A stretch of DNA of 64,000 bases. Origin: Actinoplanes nipponensis. Lineage in GTDB: Bacteria > Actinomycetota > Actinomycetes > Mycobacteriales > Micromonosporaceae. Location of the stretch: contig NZ_BOMQ01000032.1 of the NCBI RefSeq assembly GCF_016862275.1, positions 33,115 through 97,114 of the forward strand, given 5' to 3'. The position numbers and the translations under genes are program-made. The notes below the pieces were generated by a model. It ran no database searches, was not told the DNA's origin, and worked only from the letters and a program-made list of their open reading frames with translations. Positions 40,902 through 50,080 of this stretch are shown one piece after another (the first letter of the stretch is position 1; every line of letters begins with the position of its first letter).

Positions 40902-42259
40902 CTTCGCTGCCCGCCGGCTGGTACAAGGACCCGGCCGACCCGACGACCCAGCGCTGGTGGGACGGCGAGGGCTGGCTGGGGCGGGCGCTGCCGGCCGACG
41001 CGACGCCCCCGGACGGGCCGCCGGCCGCCGACGAGCCCGCGCCGGGCTCCTCGACGCCCGACTCGCCCACCCCGGGCTCCTCGGCGCCGGGCTCGCCCAC
41101 CCCGGGCTCTTCGGCGCCGGGCTCACCCACGCCCGGTTCATCGGCGCCGGGCTCCTCGGCGCCGGGCTTCCCGCCGGCCGGGTGGGGCGCTCCGCCCGGC
41201 TGGGGCACTCCGCCGGGATGGGGCACTCCGCCGGGATGGGGCACTCCACCGCCGGGATATCAGCCGCCCGCGGGCTATCAGCCGCCGCCGGGCTATCAGC
41301 CACCGCCGGGTCATCAGCAGCCCGCGGGCTATCAGCCGCCGACGGGGCAGCAGCCGCCGCCGGGCTATCAGCAGCCGCCGGGTCATCAGCAGCCGCCGCC
41401 GGGGTGGGGGCCGCCCGCCGGTGAACAGCCGCCCGGTCAGCTGCCCCCCGACCAGCAGCCGGGTCAGCAGCCCGGTCAGCAGCCAGCCGGTCAGCAGACG
41501 CCGCCCGGTGGGGTTCCGCCCACGGGGCCGCCCCCCGGTTGGGCCCCGCCCCCGCAGGGCTGGGCGCCCCCGCCCGGATACCTCCCGCCGCCCGGCTGGG
41601 TCCCCCCGCCCGGGTGGGTCCCGCCGCCCGGCTGGGTCCCGCCGCACGCCTACGCGTACCAGGTGCAGGCCCGCCCGCACGGCCGGCCGCTCGCCGGCCT
41701 GGGCCGGCGCCTGGTCGCCCGGCTGATCGACATCGCCGCCGTGCTGGTCCTCAACGTGCTGGTCAACGGCTGGCTGGCCTACCAGTGGTGGCTCGAGGTG
41801 GAGCCGATCTTCCGCGCCACCATGGCCGACCCGTTCGCCACCCCGCAGCCGGCCTCGGCCCGGTCCAGCTACCTGATCCTGACCATGCTGGTCGTGGCCA
41901 CGGCCCTGTGGTTCGCCTACGAGGTGCCGGCGCTGGCCAACAGCGGCCAGACCCTCGGCAAGCGGCTGCTGCAGGTCAAGGTCGTGAAGCTGGAGAACAC
42001 CGAGCCGCTGGGCTTCGGCCGGGCGTTCCGCCGCTGGGCCCGGCTCGGCATGTGGACGCCGCTGTGGAGCTGTTACGGACTGGGCTTCCTGGCGCAGCTC
42101 GTCGACGCCGGCTCGGTGCTCTTCGACCAGCAGCTGCGCCAGGCCCTGCACGACAAGTCCGCCGCGACGGTGGTCGTCGCGGTGCCACCCGGCCGGCCGC
42201 GGCAGCCCGTCGAGGCCGCACCCGAGAACGCCGACGACTCCACCGGAGGAAAGAGATGA
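40898..42259 (+). CDS. DUF2510-RDD membrane protein with long Pro/Gly/Gln repeat region
   Basis: A 453-residue protein. It starts with a DUF2510 motif (LPAGWYKDPADPTTQRWWDGEGW). A ~220-residue low-complexity cytoplasmic region follows, built of SSAPGSPTPG, PPGWGT, QPPPGYQ and PPPGWV repeats. The C-terminal RDD domain has LAGLGRRLVARLIDIAAVLVLNVLV, two more helices and ANSGQTLGKRLLQVKVV. It overlaps the RDD gene upstream and the aminotransferase downstream by four bases each, so all are co-translated. The repeats may drive self-association, as an inference. Confidence 0.85.
   Translation: MTSLPAGWYKDPADPTTQRWWDGEGWLGRALPADATPPDGPPAADEPAPGSSTPDSPTPGSSAPGSPTPGSSAPGSPTPGSSAPGSSAPGFPPAGWGAPPGWGTPPGWGTPPGWGTPPPGYQPPAGYQPPPGYQPPPGHQQPAGYQPPTGQQPPPGYQQPPGHQQPPPGWGPPAGEQPPGQLPPDQQPGQQPGQQPAGQQTPPGGVPPTGPPPGWAPPPQGWAPPPGYLPPPGWVPPPGWVPPPGWVPPHAYAYQVQARPHGRPLAGLGRRLVARLIDIAAVLVLNVLVNGWLAYQWWLEVEPIFRATMADPFATPQPASARSSYLILTMLVVATALWFAYEVPALANSGQTLGKRLLQVKVVKLENTEPLGFGRAFRRWARLGMWTPLWSCYGLGFLAQLVDAGSVLFDQQLRQALHDKSAATVVVAVPPGRPRQPVEAAPENADDSTGGKR
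41042..41161 (+). repeat. 30-bp tandem repeat inside the DUF2510-RDD gene
   Basis: Four 30-bp units, increasingly degenerate, encode PGSSAPGSPT-type decapeptides. Shorter 18-bp repeats coding for PPGWGT (about 41188-41260) and PPPGWV (about 41585-41645) follow in the same gene. All are in frame, so copy number could vary without frameshift. Confidence 0.8.
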
Positions 42260-43332
42260 GCAGGCTGACCCGCGCCGATCTGGACGCGCTGCCGGCGTAC
42301 GTGCCGGGCCGCAGCGTCGCCGACCTGGCCCGCGAGCTGGGCATCGCCGAGGCGATCAAGCTGGCCAGCAACGAGGTGCCGTTCGGCCCGCTGCCCGGCG
42401 TGCCGGAGGCGGTGGCGGCGGCGATGACCCAGTCGCACCGCTACCCCGACATGGGCGTGCTGGAGCTGCGCGACCGCCTGGCCCACCGCTACGGCGTCAG
42501 CGCCGAGCGGATCGTGACCGGCTGCGGCTCGGTGGCGCTGGCCGAGCACCTCGCCAAGGCGACGTGCCTGCCGGGCGACGAGATCGTGTACTCGTGGCGC
42601 TCGTTCGAGGCGTACCCGATCATCTCGGCCGGCGTGGGCGCGACCAGCATCCGCGTGCCCAACGACCCGGGCCACGGTCACGACCTGCGGGCGATGGCCG
42701 ACGCGATCACCGACCGCACCCGGCTGTTGTTCGTCTGCAACCCCAACAACCCGACCGGCACCAGCGTGCGCCGGGCCGAACTCGACCGCTTCCTGGACAC
42801 CGTGCCGTCGGACGTGCTGGTGGTCCTGGACGAGGCGTACCGCGAGTTCGTCACGGACGAGCAGGTCCCGGACGGACTGGCGACCTACGGCGACCGCGCG
42901 AACGTGGTCGTGCTCCGCACGCTGTCCAAGGCCTGGGGCCTGGCCGGCCTGCGGATCGGCTACCTGGTGGCCCAGCCCGAGGTGGCGGCGGCCATCCGCA
43001 AGGTGCTGACCCCGTTCTCGACCAGCCTGGTGGCCCAGGCGGCGGCGCTCGCGGCGCTGGACGCCGAGGCGGAGGTGCTCCGCCGCTGCGCGCTGGTCGT
43101 CAGCGAGCGGGACCGGGTCACCGAGGCGCTGCGCAAGCTGTACCCGGACGTGCCGGCCAGCCAGGCCAACTTCGTCTGGCTCCCGCTGGGCGACCAGGCG
43201 GCGGCGTTCGGCGCGGCCTGCGAGAAGCGCGGGGTCATCGTCCGGCCGTTCGCCGGGGACGGCGTGCGCATCACGATCGGCCGGCCGGAGGAGAACGACG
43301 CCCTGCTGGCGGCGGCCGAGGCGGCCCTCTGA
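42256..43332 (+). CDS. HisC-like aromatic/histidinol-phosphate aminotransferase
   Basis: A 358-residue fold-type I PLP enzyme. It has an N-terminal KLASNEVPFGP, CNPNNPTGT with the Asn contacting PLP, VLDEAYREF with the ring-stacking Asp/Tyr, the Schiff-base Lys in TLSKAWGLAGLRIGY and the Arg in GDGVRITIG. This is the HisC/Pat family. Its place in the hpd operon argues for transamination of tyrosine or phenylalanine to the keto acid that hpd uses, rather than histidine biosynthesis, since no his genes are near. The start has a strong GGAGGAAAGAG site. Confidence 0.88.
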   Translation: MSRLTRADLDALPAYVPGRSVADLARELGIAEAIKLASNEVPFGPLPGVPEAVAAAMTQSHRYPDMGVLELRDRLAHRYGVSAERIVTGCGSVALAEHLAKATCLPGDEIVYSWRSFEAYPIISAGVGATSIRVPNDPGHGHDLRAMADAITDRTRLLFVCNPNNPTGTSVRRAELDRFLDTVPSDVLVVLDEAYREFVTDEQVPDGLATYGDRANVVVLRTLSKAWGLAGLRIGYLVAQPEVAAAIRKVLTPFSTSLVAQAAALAALDAEAEVLRRCALVVSERDRVTEALRKLYPDVPASQANFVWLPLGDQAAAFGAACEKRGVIVRPFAGDGVRITIGRPEENDALLAAAEAAL

Positions 43333-43350
43333 GGGCGGTCTCCCGCGGGT

Positions 43351-45663
43351 TCACGCGCCGGGCCGGGCGGTGAGGGCGGCCGGCACGCTGGCCACCAGCG
43401 CGAGCAGCAGGCAGCTGGCCAGCATCAGCGCTGTCAGCGGCCAGGGGACGACCACCCCGACCTCGGTGCCGACCTGCGCGCCGAGGGAGCCCGTCGAGCC
43501 GATCAGGGCGAGCATGGCGGCCGCGCCGCCCAGCAGCGCCCCGATCGTGACGACCAGGGTCGACTCGAGCGCCACCGTCAGGGCGACCTGGCGTGGGGTC
43601 GCGCCGGCCAGGCGCAGCACCCGGTAGTCGCGGATCCGGTGCCGGGTGGCCATCAGCAGGGTGTTGGCCACCGCGAGCGCTCCCGCGCCGGCCGACAGGC
43701 CCAGCAGCAGCACCGTGAAGGACCACACCAGGCGGTCCTCCTCGGCGTCGGCGCGCCGGGCGTAGGCGGCGACCGAGACCACCGCCGTCCCGGCCGCGGG
43801 CACGGCGTCCGAGACGCCGGAGACCGCGGGCACAGCGACGGGTGCGTCGGAGGCCGAGCCGCCGGCGGCTGAGGCCGGGATGAAGGCCGCCGGCGCCAGG
43901 GCCGACCGGTCGTGGGCGCGGACCACGCCGCGGGCCAGGACCAGGTCCGCCGCGACCGGGCCGGGCGGCGCGGTGCCGGTGATCGGCAGCGTCTCCCGGA
44001 CGCCGTCCGGGTAGGTCACCGTCACGGAGCTGCCCCAGCGTCCGGCCGCCGCCGGGGAGACCAGGGCGGCGCCGGGCGGCTGGCTGGGCAGCCCGACGGC
44101 CGGGACCGCGGCGCCGGCGACGTACACCTCGGTGGGCAGCGGCGCGCCGGGCGCCGCCGCGTCGGTCAACCCCGGCGTGCCGTCCGGGATCAGCACGGCG
44201 CCGGTGGGCACGGCGGCGGCCCGCCGGGCCGCGTAGGCCGTCGCCGACGTCTGCACCGTTCCGGCGACGAACACCCCGAAGGCCATGGTGAGCAGCACCG
44301 GCGCGGCGGTGGACGCCGCACGGCGGACCCCGGCGAGCACGCTTTCCCTGACCAACGTTCCGGTGATGCCGGTGACCGGCCAAAGCAGCACCCGGACCAG
44401 CAGCGGCACCACCGCCGGGGCCAGCAGGGCCGCCGCGACGACCAGCGCCATGGCGCCCAGCAGCGCGACCTGGGCCATGTCACTGACGCTCTCCGTCGCC
44501 GCCGTGCCGACGCCGGCCGCGGCTCCGATCGCGGCCGCCGTCAACCCGGCGATCCAGCGGGGACGGGACATCGGCCGGTTCTCGACCTCGGCGACCCGCA
44601 GCGCCTCCAGCGGGCCGATCCGCGACGCGCGCCGGGCGGACGCCGCCGCGCCGAGCAGCGACACCACCGGTCCGGCGGCGAAGGCCGCGGCCAGCACCCA
44701 CGGCTCCCAGCGCACGGTGAAGCCCACCGGCTCGAACCCCGCGCCGACGAGGAACCGGGCCAACGGCACCGCGGCCGCCGCACCCACCGCCACGCCCAGC
44801 GCCGCGGCCGCCGCGCCCACCAGCAGCGCCGACCGGTACAGAGTGGACCGGATCTGCCGTGGTGTCGCCCCCACCGCGCGCAGCAGGCCGATCTCGCGGC
44901 GGCGCTGGTTGACCGCGAAGGCCGACGTCGAGGCGGCCAGGAAGACACAGGCGAAGCCGGCCAGGGCGACCGTCGCGGACATCACCTGCGTACCGATCCA
45001 GCGGGTACGCGCGTCGGCCCGCGGCTCCAGCGCTCCTCGCGCGGCCCCGGTGAGCACCCGGCCGGAATCGCCCACGACCGCGCGCACCGCGTCCGGGTCC
45101 GGGTGGCCGGCGATCCCGAGGGCCCGGACGCCCGGCTGCAACCGCTCGGCGACCCGGCCGGCCACGAACACCGCCGGGGTGTCCACGTGCCCGGTGACCC
45201 GCCACGAGCCGGGGCCGGTGGCGGTCAGCAGGGTGATGTCCCGGCCCACCGGGACGCCGAGGCGGGCGCTGACGACCACGTCGCGTTCGCCGGCCGGCGG
45301 GTGGCCGGCGACCAGCCGCCCGGCGTTCGGGGCCCACGCGTACCCGGTGGTCGAGCCGGCCACCGGCCGCCCGGAGCGGACCGGCTGCGCATAGAACGGC
45401 CGGTCCGGCACGACGGCGGTGACGCCCGGCAGCGCGGCCAGACCGTCGGCCAGCCGCCGCGCCGTCGCGGCGGACCAGGGCACCGGCTCGGCGAAGAACT
45501 CGGCCGGGTTCGCCGCGGCCGGGCTCTGCACGACCACGCCCAGGCCGGCGAACCGGTCCGGCACGCGGGGTCGCGCGGACGCCCACGCCAGCAGCGCCGC
45601 GGTCACGATGGCCGTGCTCAGCACCACGGCGACGAACGTGCCCAGCCGGTCGCGGGTCAGCAC
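43351..45663 (-). CDS. FtsX-type ABC transporter permease
   Basis: A 770-residue membrane protein with the MacB/FtsX layout: a helix at the N-terminus, a large extracytoplasmic region (~25-210), three helices with the conserved NQRRREIGLLRAVGATPRQIR coupling segment, then a second similar half with IRDYRVLRLAGATPRQVALT and three helices. GTG 45663 overlaps the ATPase gene's end by seven bases. The much longer open frame upstream passes through the ATPase and kinase genes and is not real. It is divergent from a two-component system, as for antibiotic-peptide or lipoprotein exporters. Confidence 0.9.
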   Translation of the reverse strand: MLTRDRLGTFVAVVLSTAIVTAALLAWASARPRVPDRFAGLGVVVQSPAAANPAEFFAEPVPWSAATARRLADGLAALPGVTAVVPDRPFYAQPVRSGRPVAGSTTGYAWAPNAGRLVAGHPPAGERDVVVSARLGVPVGRDITLLTATGPGSWRVTGHVDTPAVFVAGRVAERLQPGVRALGIAGHPDPDAVRAVVGDSGRVLTGAARGALEPRADARTRWIGTQVMSATVALAGFACVFLAASTSAFAVNQRRREIGLLRAVGATPRQIRSTLYRSALLVGAAAAALGVAVGAAAAVPLARFLVGAGFEPVGFTVRWEPWVLAAAFAAGPVVSLLGAAASARRASRIGPLEALRVAEVENRPMSRPRWIAGLTAAAIGAAAGVGTAATESVSDMAQVALLGAMALVVAAALLAPAVVPLLVRVLLWPVTGITGTLVRESVLAGVRRAASTAAPVLLTMAFGVFVAGTVQTSATAYAARRAAAVPTGAVLIPDGTPGLTDAAAPGAPLPTEVYVAGAAVPAVGLPSQPPGAALVSPAAAGRWGSSVTVTYPDGVRETLPITGTAPPGPVAADLVLARGVVRAHDRSALAPAAFIPASAAGGSASDAPVAVPAVSGVSDAVPAAGTAVVSVAAYARRADAEEDRLVWSFTVLLLGLSAGAGALAVANTLLMATRHRIRDYRVLRLAGATPRQVALTVALESTLVVTIGALLGGAAAMLALIGSTGSLGAQVGTEVGVVVPWPLTALMLASCLLLALVASVPAALTARPGA

Positions 45664-46382
45664 GCCGACTCCAGCGCGGTCATCCGGGCGGCGATGGCGC
45701 CCGCGTCGGCCTCGGTGAACTCGCCGGCGAGCCGGCCGTCGGCCAGCATCAGCACCCGGTCGGCGACCGCGGCGGCGACGGGGTCGTGGGTCACCATGAC
45801 GATCGTCTGGCCGTGCTCGTCCACCAGCGCGCGCAGCAGCTCGAGGACCTGCCGGGAGGTGCGGTTGTCGAGGGCTCCGGTCGGTTCGTCGGCGAAGATC
45901 ACGGCCGGCCGGGTGATCAGGGCGCGGGCGACGGCGACCCGTTGCTGCTCGCCGCCGGAGAGCTCGCTCGGGCGGTGCCCGGCGCGGTCGGCCAGTCCCA
46001 CCTCGGCCAGGGCGGCGGTCACCGCGCCGGCGGCCGGGCGGCGGCCGGCCAGGCGCAGCGGCAGGGCCACGTTCTGCGCCGCGGTGAGCGAGGAGACGAG
46101 GTTGAAGGCCTGGAAGATGAAGCCGATCCGGTCCCGGCGCAGCCGGGTCAGGGCGGTTTCGCCGAGGTCGCCGAGGGTGGTGCCGGCGATCGACACGGTG
46201 CCGCCGGTCGGCCGTTCCAGACCGGCCGCGCAGTGCAGCAGCGTCGATTTGCCGGAGCCCGACGGTCCCATCACGGCGCTGAACGTCGCGGGCGGGAACC
46301 GCACGCTGACCCCGTCGAGGGCGGGCACCGGCCGGGGGCCGGTGCGGTAGATCATCCGCACGTCGCGGAGGGAGACTGTCAT
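45657..46382 (-). CDS. ABC transporter ATPase (LolD/MacB type)
   Basis: A 241-residue ATPase. It has Walker A GPSGSGKST, Q-loop FQAFNLVSSLTAAQNV, signature LSGGEQQRVAVARAL, Walker B VIFADEPTGALD and H-loop VTHDP. The short GxLD form is typical of ATPases pairing with FtsX-type permeases. ATG 46382 was chosen as the first Met before the conserved MTVSLRDVRMIYRTG start; the longer frame upstream lacks homology-like sequence. It overlaps the permease gene. Confidence 0.92.
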   Translation of the reverse strand: MTVSLRDVRMIYRTGPRPVPALDGVSVRFPPATFSAVMGPSGSGKSTLLHCAAGLERPTGGTVSIAGTTLGDLGETALTRLRRDRIGFIFQAFNLVSSLTAAQNVALPLRLAGRRPAAGAVTAALAEVGLADRAGHRPSELSGGEQQRVAVARALITRPAVIFADEPTGALDNRTSRQVLELLRALVDEHGQTIVMVTHDPVAAAVADRVLMLADGRLAGEFTEADAGAIAARMTALESAC

Positions 46383-46537
46383 GCCCGGCAGGATCTCCCG
46401 TACGCCGCCCGATGTCGTCCGGCCCAGGTCCCCCTCGCCGGGTCCACCCGGGACGGTACGAGCACCGCCGGGTCCGACCCCGGGATGACGACTCAGGCCC
46501 GACGCCACCGGGGTTCGGCGCCGCTAAGGTCGGCAAC

Positions 46538-47686
46538 GTGCCTGTCCCCTCCGCGCTCCTCTGGAGACCCGGTCCCGGCCAGCGGCGCGTCCTCGACTCC
46601 GCGCTGGCCGCCGGCGTCACCCTGCTGTGCTGGTACGCGGCCGCCGACGCACCGGCCGGCGGCCCGCGCGAGCCGGCCTGGCTGACCCTGCTGGCCGGCC
46701 TGGCCCTGGGCGCGCCCCTCGCCGTCCGCCGCCGGCTGCCCCTGGGCGCCGCGACGGTCGTGCTGGCCACCACCACCGCCTGCCTGGCCACCGGGGTGGT
46801 TCCGGACTTCGCGTTCCCCGCCCCGGCGCTCGCCGCCGGCATCGCGCTGTATTCGGTCGGTGCGACGGTGCCCGGTCGCCGCGGCCCCGCCGTCCTGGTG
46901 CTGGGCGCGGCCGCCGTGTCCGCCGCCACGCTCGTCGCCACCCGCTCGGCCGACGGCCCGGGGCCCGTCGAGGTGGCGTTCGCCGCCCTGCTGCTCGGCG
47001 CCTGCTGGTTGCTGGGCTGGACGTTGCGCGAACGACGCGCCAACGCGGCGGGGGCCGCCGCGCTGGCCACCGCCCGGGCCGTGACCGAGGAACGGCTGCG
47101 GATCGCCCGCGAGATCCACGACATCGTGGGCCACAGCCTCACGGTGATCGCGGTGAAGTCGGCCATCGGCAGCCACGTCGCCGCGCAGCGGCCGGCGGAG
47201 GCGGCCGCCGCGCTGGATGTCATCGCGGCGACGAGCCGCAGTGCGCTGGCGGAGCTGCGCCGCGCGGTCGACGCGTTGCGGGCCGAGCCGGATTTCGCCC
47301 CCGCGCCCACCCTGGCCGACCTGCGGCAGCTGGCCGACCGGGCGGCGGCGGCCGGGGTCCCGGTCGAGCTCGACGTGCGCGGCGACTGCGACGTCCCGGA
47401 CGGCGTCGCGCTGGCCGCGGTGCGCATCGTGCAGGAGTCCCTGACCAATGTGGTCAAACACGCGGGCCCGGCGCGGTGCCGGGTCGACGTCGTCGGTTGC
47501 CCGGGCGAGCTGCGCGTGGAGGTGACCGATGACGGCTCGGCGGGCCGCCGCCCGGCCCCGGACGGCGCGGGCCTGACCGGCATGCGCGAGCGCGTCGCGC
47601 TGCACGCGGGCGCGCTGACCGTCGGTCCGCGGGAGGCGGGCGGCTTCCGGGTGCTGGCGACCCTGCCCTACGACCGGCCGGCATGA
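46538..47686 (+). CDS. NarL-partner sensor histidine kinase (HisKA_3)
   Basis: A 382-residue kinase. Roughly the first 150 residues hold four or five helices with short loops, so sensing is probably within the membrane. HisKA_3 with the phospho-His in IAREIHDIVGHSLTVIA follows, then the HATPase with VRIVQESLTNVVKHAG and GAGLTGMRERV. GTG 46538 lies seven bases after TAAGGT, a leaderless layout. It overlaps its response regulator (ATGA) and is divergent from the ABC exporter, which it may control. Confidence 0.92.
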   Translation: MPVPSALLWRPGPGQRRVLDSALAAGVTLLCWYAAADAPAGGPREPAWLTLLAGLALGAPLAVRRRLPLGAATVVLATTTACLATGVVPDFAFPAPALAAGIALYSVGATVPGRRGPAVLVLGAAAVSAATLVATRSADGPGPVEVAFAALLLGACWLLGWTLRERRANAAGAAALATARAVTEERLRIAREIHDIVGHSLTVIAVKSAIGSHVAAQRPAEAAAALDVIAATSRSALAELRRAVDALRAEPDFAPAPTLADLRQLADRAAAAGVPVELDVRGDCDVPDGVALAAVRIVQESLTNVVKHAGPARCRVDVVGCPGELRVEVTDDGSAGRRPAPDGAGLTGMRERVALHAGALTVGPREAGGFRVLATLPYDRPA

Positions 47687-48432
47687 CGGAGGTGAACCCG
47701 CCGGTCCGGGTCCTCGTCGCCGACGACCAGGCGCTGCTCCGGGCCGGCTTCCGCCTGCTGCTGGACGTGACCCCCGGCCTGGTCGCCGTCGGCGAGGCCG
47801 GCAGCGGCGCCGAGGCGGTGGCCGCCGCCCGCCGGGAGCAGCCCGACGTCGTCCTGATGGACATCCGGATGCCCGGTCTCGACGGCATCGAGGCGACCCG
47901 CCTGATCGCCGGGTCGGCGGAGACCCCGCACACCCGGGTGCTGATCCTCACCACCTTCGACCTCGACGAGTACGTCTTCGCCGCGCTGCGCGCCGGGGCC
48001 AGCGGCTTCCTGCTCAAGGACGTCATGCCCGACGATCTGGTGGCCGCGATCCGGGTGGTCGCGGCCGGCGAGGCGCTGCTCGCCCCCTCGGTCACCCGGC
48101 GGCTGATCACGCACTTCGCCGGCCGGGCGGAGCCCGCGAGCGAGCCCGCCGGCTCGCTCGCCGGGGTCACCGAGCGCGAGCGGGAGGTGCTGACCCTGGT
48201 CGGCCGGGGGCTGTCGAACGGCGAGATCGCCGAGCATCTGCGGCTGAGCCTGGCCACGGTCAAGACGCACGTGGGCCGGCTGCTGGCCAAGCTCCGGGCC
48301 CGCGACCGGGCCCAGCTGGTGATCGTGGCCTACGAGACGGGGCTGGTCAGGCCGCTACCGCCGCCGGCGCCGGGGACCGGTCCGGGAAGGTCCGGCGGGC
48401 CGCCAGGACGATCAGGGCCGCCGCCACGGTGA
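47683..48432 (+). CDS. NarL/LuxR-family response regulator
   Basis: A 249-residue regulator. The receiver domain has VADDQALLRAGF, phospho-Asp in VLMDIRMPGLDG and Lys in GFLLKDV. The LuxR HTH is TEREREVLTLVGRGLSNGEIAEHLRLSLATVKTHV. After the usual end (AYETGLVRP) it carries ~25 extra Pro/Gly-rich residues because the reading frame runs on into the convergent MFS remnant, overlapping it by 86 bp. It is coupled to the kinase gene. Confidence 0.92.
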   Translation: MTEVNPPVRVLVADDQALLRAGFRLLLDVTPGLVAVGEAGSGAEAVAAARREQPDVVLMDIRMPGLDGIEATRLIAGSAETPHTRVLILTTFDLDEYVFAALRAGASGFLLKDVMPDDLVAAIRVVAAGEALLAPSVTRRLITHFAGRAEPASEPAGSLAGVTEREREVLTLVGRGLSNGEIAEHLRLSLATVKTHVGRLLAKLRARDRAQLVIVAYETGLVRPLPPPAPGTGPGRSGGPPGRSGPPPR

Positions 48433-48917
48433 GCACCGAGGCCAGGGCCGGCAGCCAGGCCAGCAGCGCCGCCTGCAGCACCGCCGGGATCGCGGTGAAC
48501 GTGCCGCCCCAGACCAGCGCCGCCAGCACGGCCGGCGCGGTCCGGCGGGACGAGGCGGGCCGCCACCGGCGCGATCGTCGACCAGAAAACGCCGTGGGCC
48601 ACCGCACAGCTGAGCCGCGACAGGGTGAGGATCAGCAAGGTGGCCGCGAAAGCGACGATGAGCTGGGAGATTGCAAATATCGCCACGGTCGCGGCGAGGA
48701 GCGGGCACCGCGGGATCCGCATGGTGAGCGCGGTGAGCGGGATGGTGGTCAGCGCCGCCACGACGGCGTAGCTGGTCAGCAGCAGTCCCACGTCCGCCTC
48801 GCTGACCGTCAGGCCGGCGGCGATCTGCGGGAGCAGCCCCACCGGGATGGTCTCCGCGGTGACGTACACGAAACAGGCGGCGCCGAGGACGAGCAGTCCC
48901 TTCCGGTGCCGGCTCAC
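48347..48917 (-). pseudogene. Decayed MFS transporter gene with internal deletions and frameshift
   Basis: From GTG 48917 the frame encodes a normal MFS N-terminus: TM1 LLVLGAACFVYVTAETIPVGLLP, then about three more helices up to HGVFWSTIAPVAARLVPPDRAGR near 48540. At that point the recognisable sequence moves to another frame (VLAALVWGGTFTAIPAVLQAALL), which in intact transporters lies far downstream. It then jumps again at about 48470 to a C-terminal helix (ALASVLTVAAALIVLAARRTFP). The total is ~190 codons against the usual ~400. Two deletions, the first with a frame change, are the simplest reading. Confidence 0.75.
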
Positions 48918-48929
48918 GCCACGACAATA

Positions 48930-48946
48930 TGCTCCTGATCCGAGCA
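48930..48946. promoter_or_regulatory. Inverted repeat between the MFS remnant and ROK regulator
   Basis: TGCTC-N7-GAGCA is a perfect 5-bp inverted repeat in the 46-nt divergent gap and is a candidate ROK operator. Confidence 0.4.
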
Positions 48947-48963
48947 AAAGAAGGGGGACCGCT

Positions 48964-50076
48964 GTGCCGACGCGCGCAACGGAGCTGCTGCGGGTGGTGC
49001 ACGCCCGTCCCGGCGTCACCCGGGCCGACGCCGCCCGCCTGATCGGCGTCGGCACCGGCGCGACCACCGAGCTGGTCGGCCGGCTCGGGCAGGCCGAGCT
49101 GCTCGCGCAGGGCCCGACCGCGCCCAGCGGGGCCCGCGGCCGCCCCACGACCGCGCTGATCCCGCATCCGCGCGGGCCGCTGATCGCCGCCGCCTCGATC
49201 ACGTACGAGGCGTGGCGGGTGGACGTGGTCGAGCTGGGCGGCAGCGTGCTGGCCACCGCGGGCGAGGAGCTGGCCGGCCGCGGCGGCGACGAGGTGGTCG
49301 CGGCGCTGGGCGCGGCGGTACGCCGGCTGCGGCAGGAGTACGGCGACCGGATCCGCGGCATCGGCATCGCCGTGCCCGGCACGGTGTCCCGCGACCTCAT
49401 GCTGGACGCCAGCAACCTGGGCTGGCACGACGTCGACCTGGCGGCGGCGTGGCCACGGGCGGAGATCTTCGTGGCCGGCAACGACGCCACGCTCGCCGCC
49501 TCGGCCGAGTCGCGGCGCGGGACGGCCGTCGGCGCGGCGGTGGCCCTGCACCTGCGCATCGAGGCGGGCCTGGGCGGCGCGGTGGTGGACGGCGGCAAGG
49601 TGCTGATCGGCGCGCTGGGCGCGGCCGGCGAGTTCGGGCACATGCCGTTCGGCGATCCGGCGGTGCGCTGCCCGTGCGGCGCGTACGGCTGCTGGGGCGC
49701 GGCGGTGGACGGCTCGGCGCTGGCCCGGCTGCTGGGCCACGAACCGCCCCGCGACCCGATCACGTACGCCCGGCGGGTCATCACCTCGCCGCAGCCCGGC
49801 CCGGCCGCCGCCGCCGCGACCGTGGCGACCGCGCTCGGCCGGGGCATCGCCGGGCTGGTCAACGGCCTGGACGCGGACCTGGTCACGCTGGGCGGCCTCG
49901 GCGTCGACCTGTTGGCCGCCGCACCGGAGCAGCTCATGGCCGCCTACCGGGCCGGCCTGATGAGCTTCCGCCGCGCGGCCCCGCCACCCGTGCTGCCCGC
50001 GCTGCTGGGCGACGACGGCCCGATCGCGGGCGCGGCCGAGGAGGCGTGGACGGCGCTGCTGGCCCGGCTGGCCTGA
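48964..50076 (+). CDS. ROK-family transcriptional regulator
   Basis: A 370-residue protein. An N-terminal winged HTH (ELLRVVHARPGVTRADAARLIGVGTGATTELVGRL) is fused to a ROK domain: GIGIAVPGTVSRD, IEAGLGGAVVDGG and a zinc signature CPCGAYGCWG. The usual ATP loop DxGxT is absent at the ROK start (SITYEAWRVDVVEL), so it should bind sugar rather than phosphorylate it. GTG 48964 follows AAGGGGGA. Its divergent neighbour, an MFS gene, is decayed, so it may have lost its main target. Confidence 0.85.
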   Translation: MPTRATELLRVVHARPGVTRADAARLIGVGTGATTELVGRLGQAELLAQGPTAPSGARGRPTTALIPHPRGPLIAAASITYEAWRVDVVELGGSVLATAGEELAGRGGDEVVAALGAAVRRLRQEYGDRIRGIGIAVPGTVSRDLMLDASNLGWHDVDLAAAWPRAEIFVAGNDATLAASAESRRGTAVGAAVALHLRIEAGLGGAVVDGGKVLIGALGAAGEFGHMPFGDPAVRCPCGAYGCWGAAVDGSALARLLGHEPPRDPITYARRVITSPQPGPAAAAATVATALGRGIAGLVNGLDADLVTLGGLGVDLLAAAPEQLMAAYRAGLMSFRRAAPPPVLPALLGDDGPIAGAAEEAWTALLARLA

Positions 50077-50080
50077 GGCC

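Noticed and set aside
42256..43332. Naming the aminotransferase hisC for histidine biosynthesis
   Set aside because: The family fits, but the operon partner is hpd and there are no other his genes in the window, so an aromatic aminotransferase role is more likely.
43351..47583. A 1410-codon open frame on the minus strand
   Set aside because: Only the last 770 codons (from GTG 45663) are the FtsX-type permease. The rest lies antisense to the histidine kinase and out of frame over the ATPase gene; it is a high-GC shadow.
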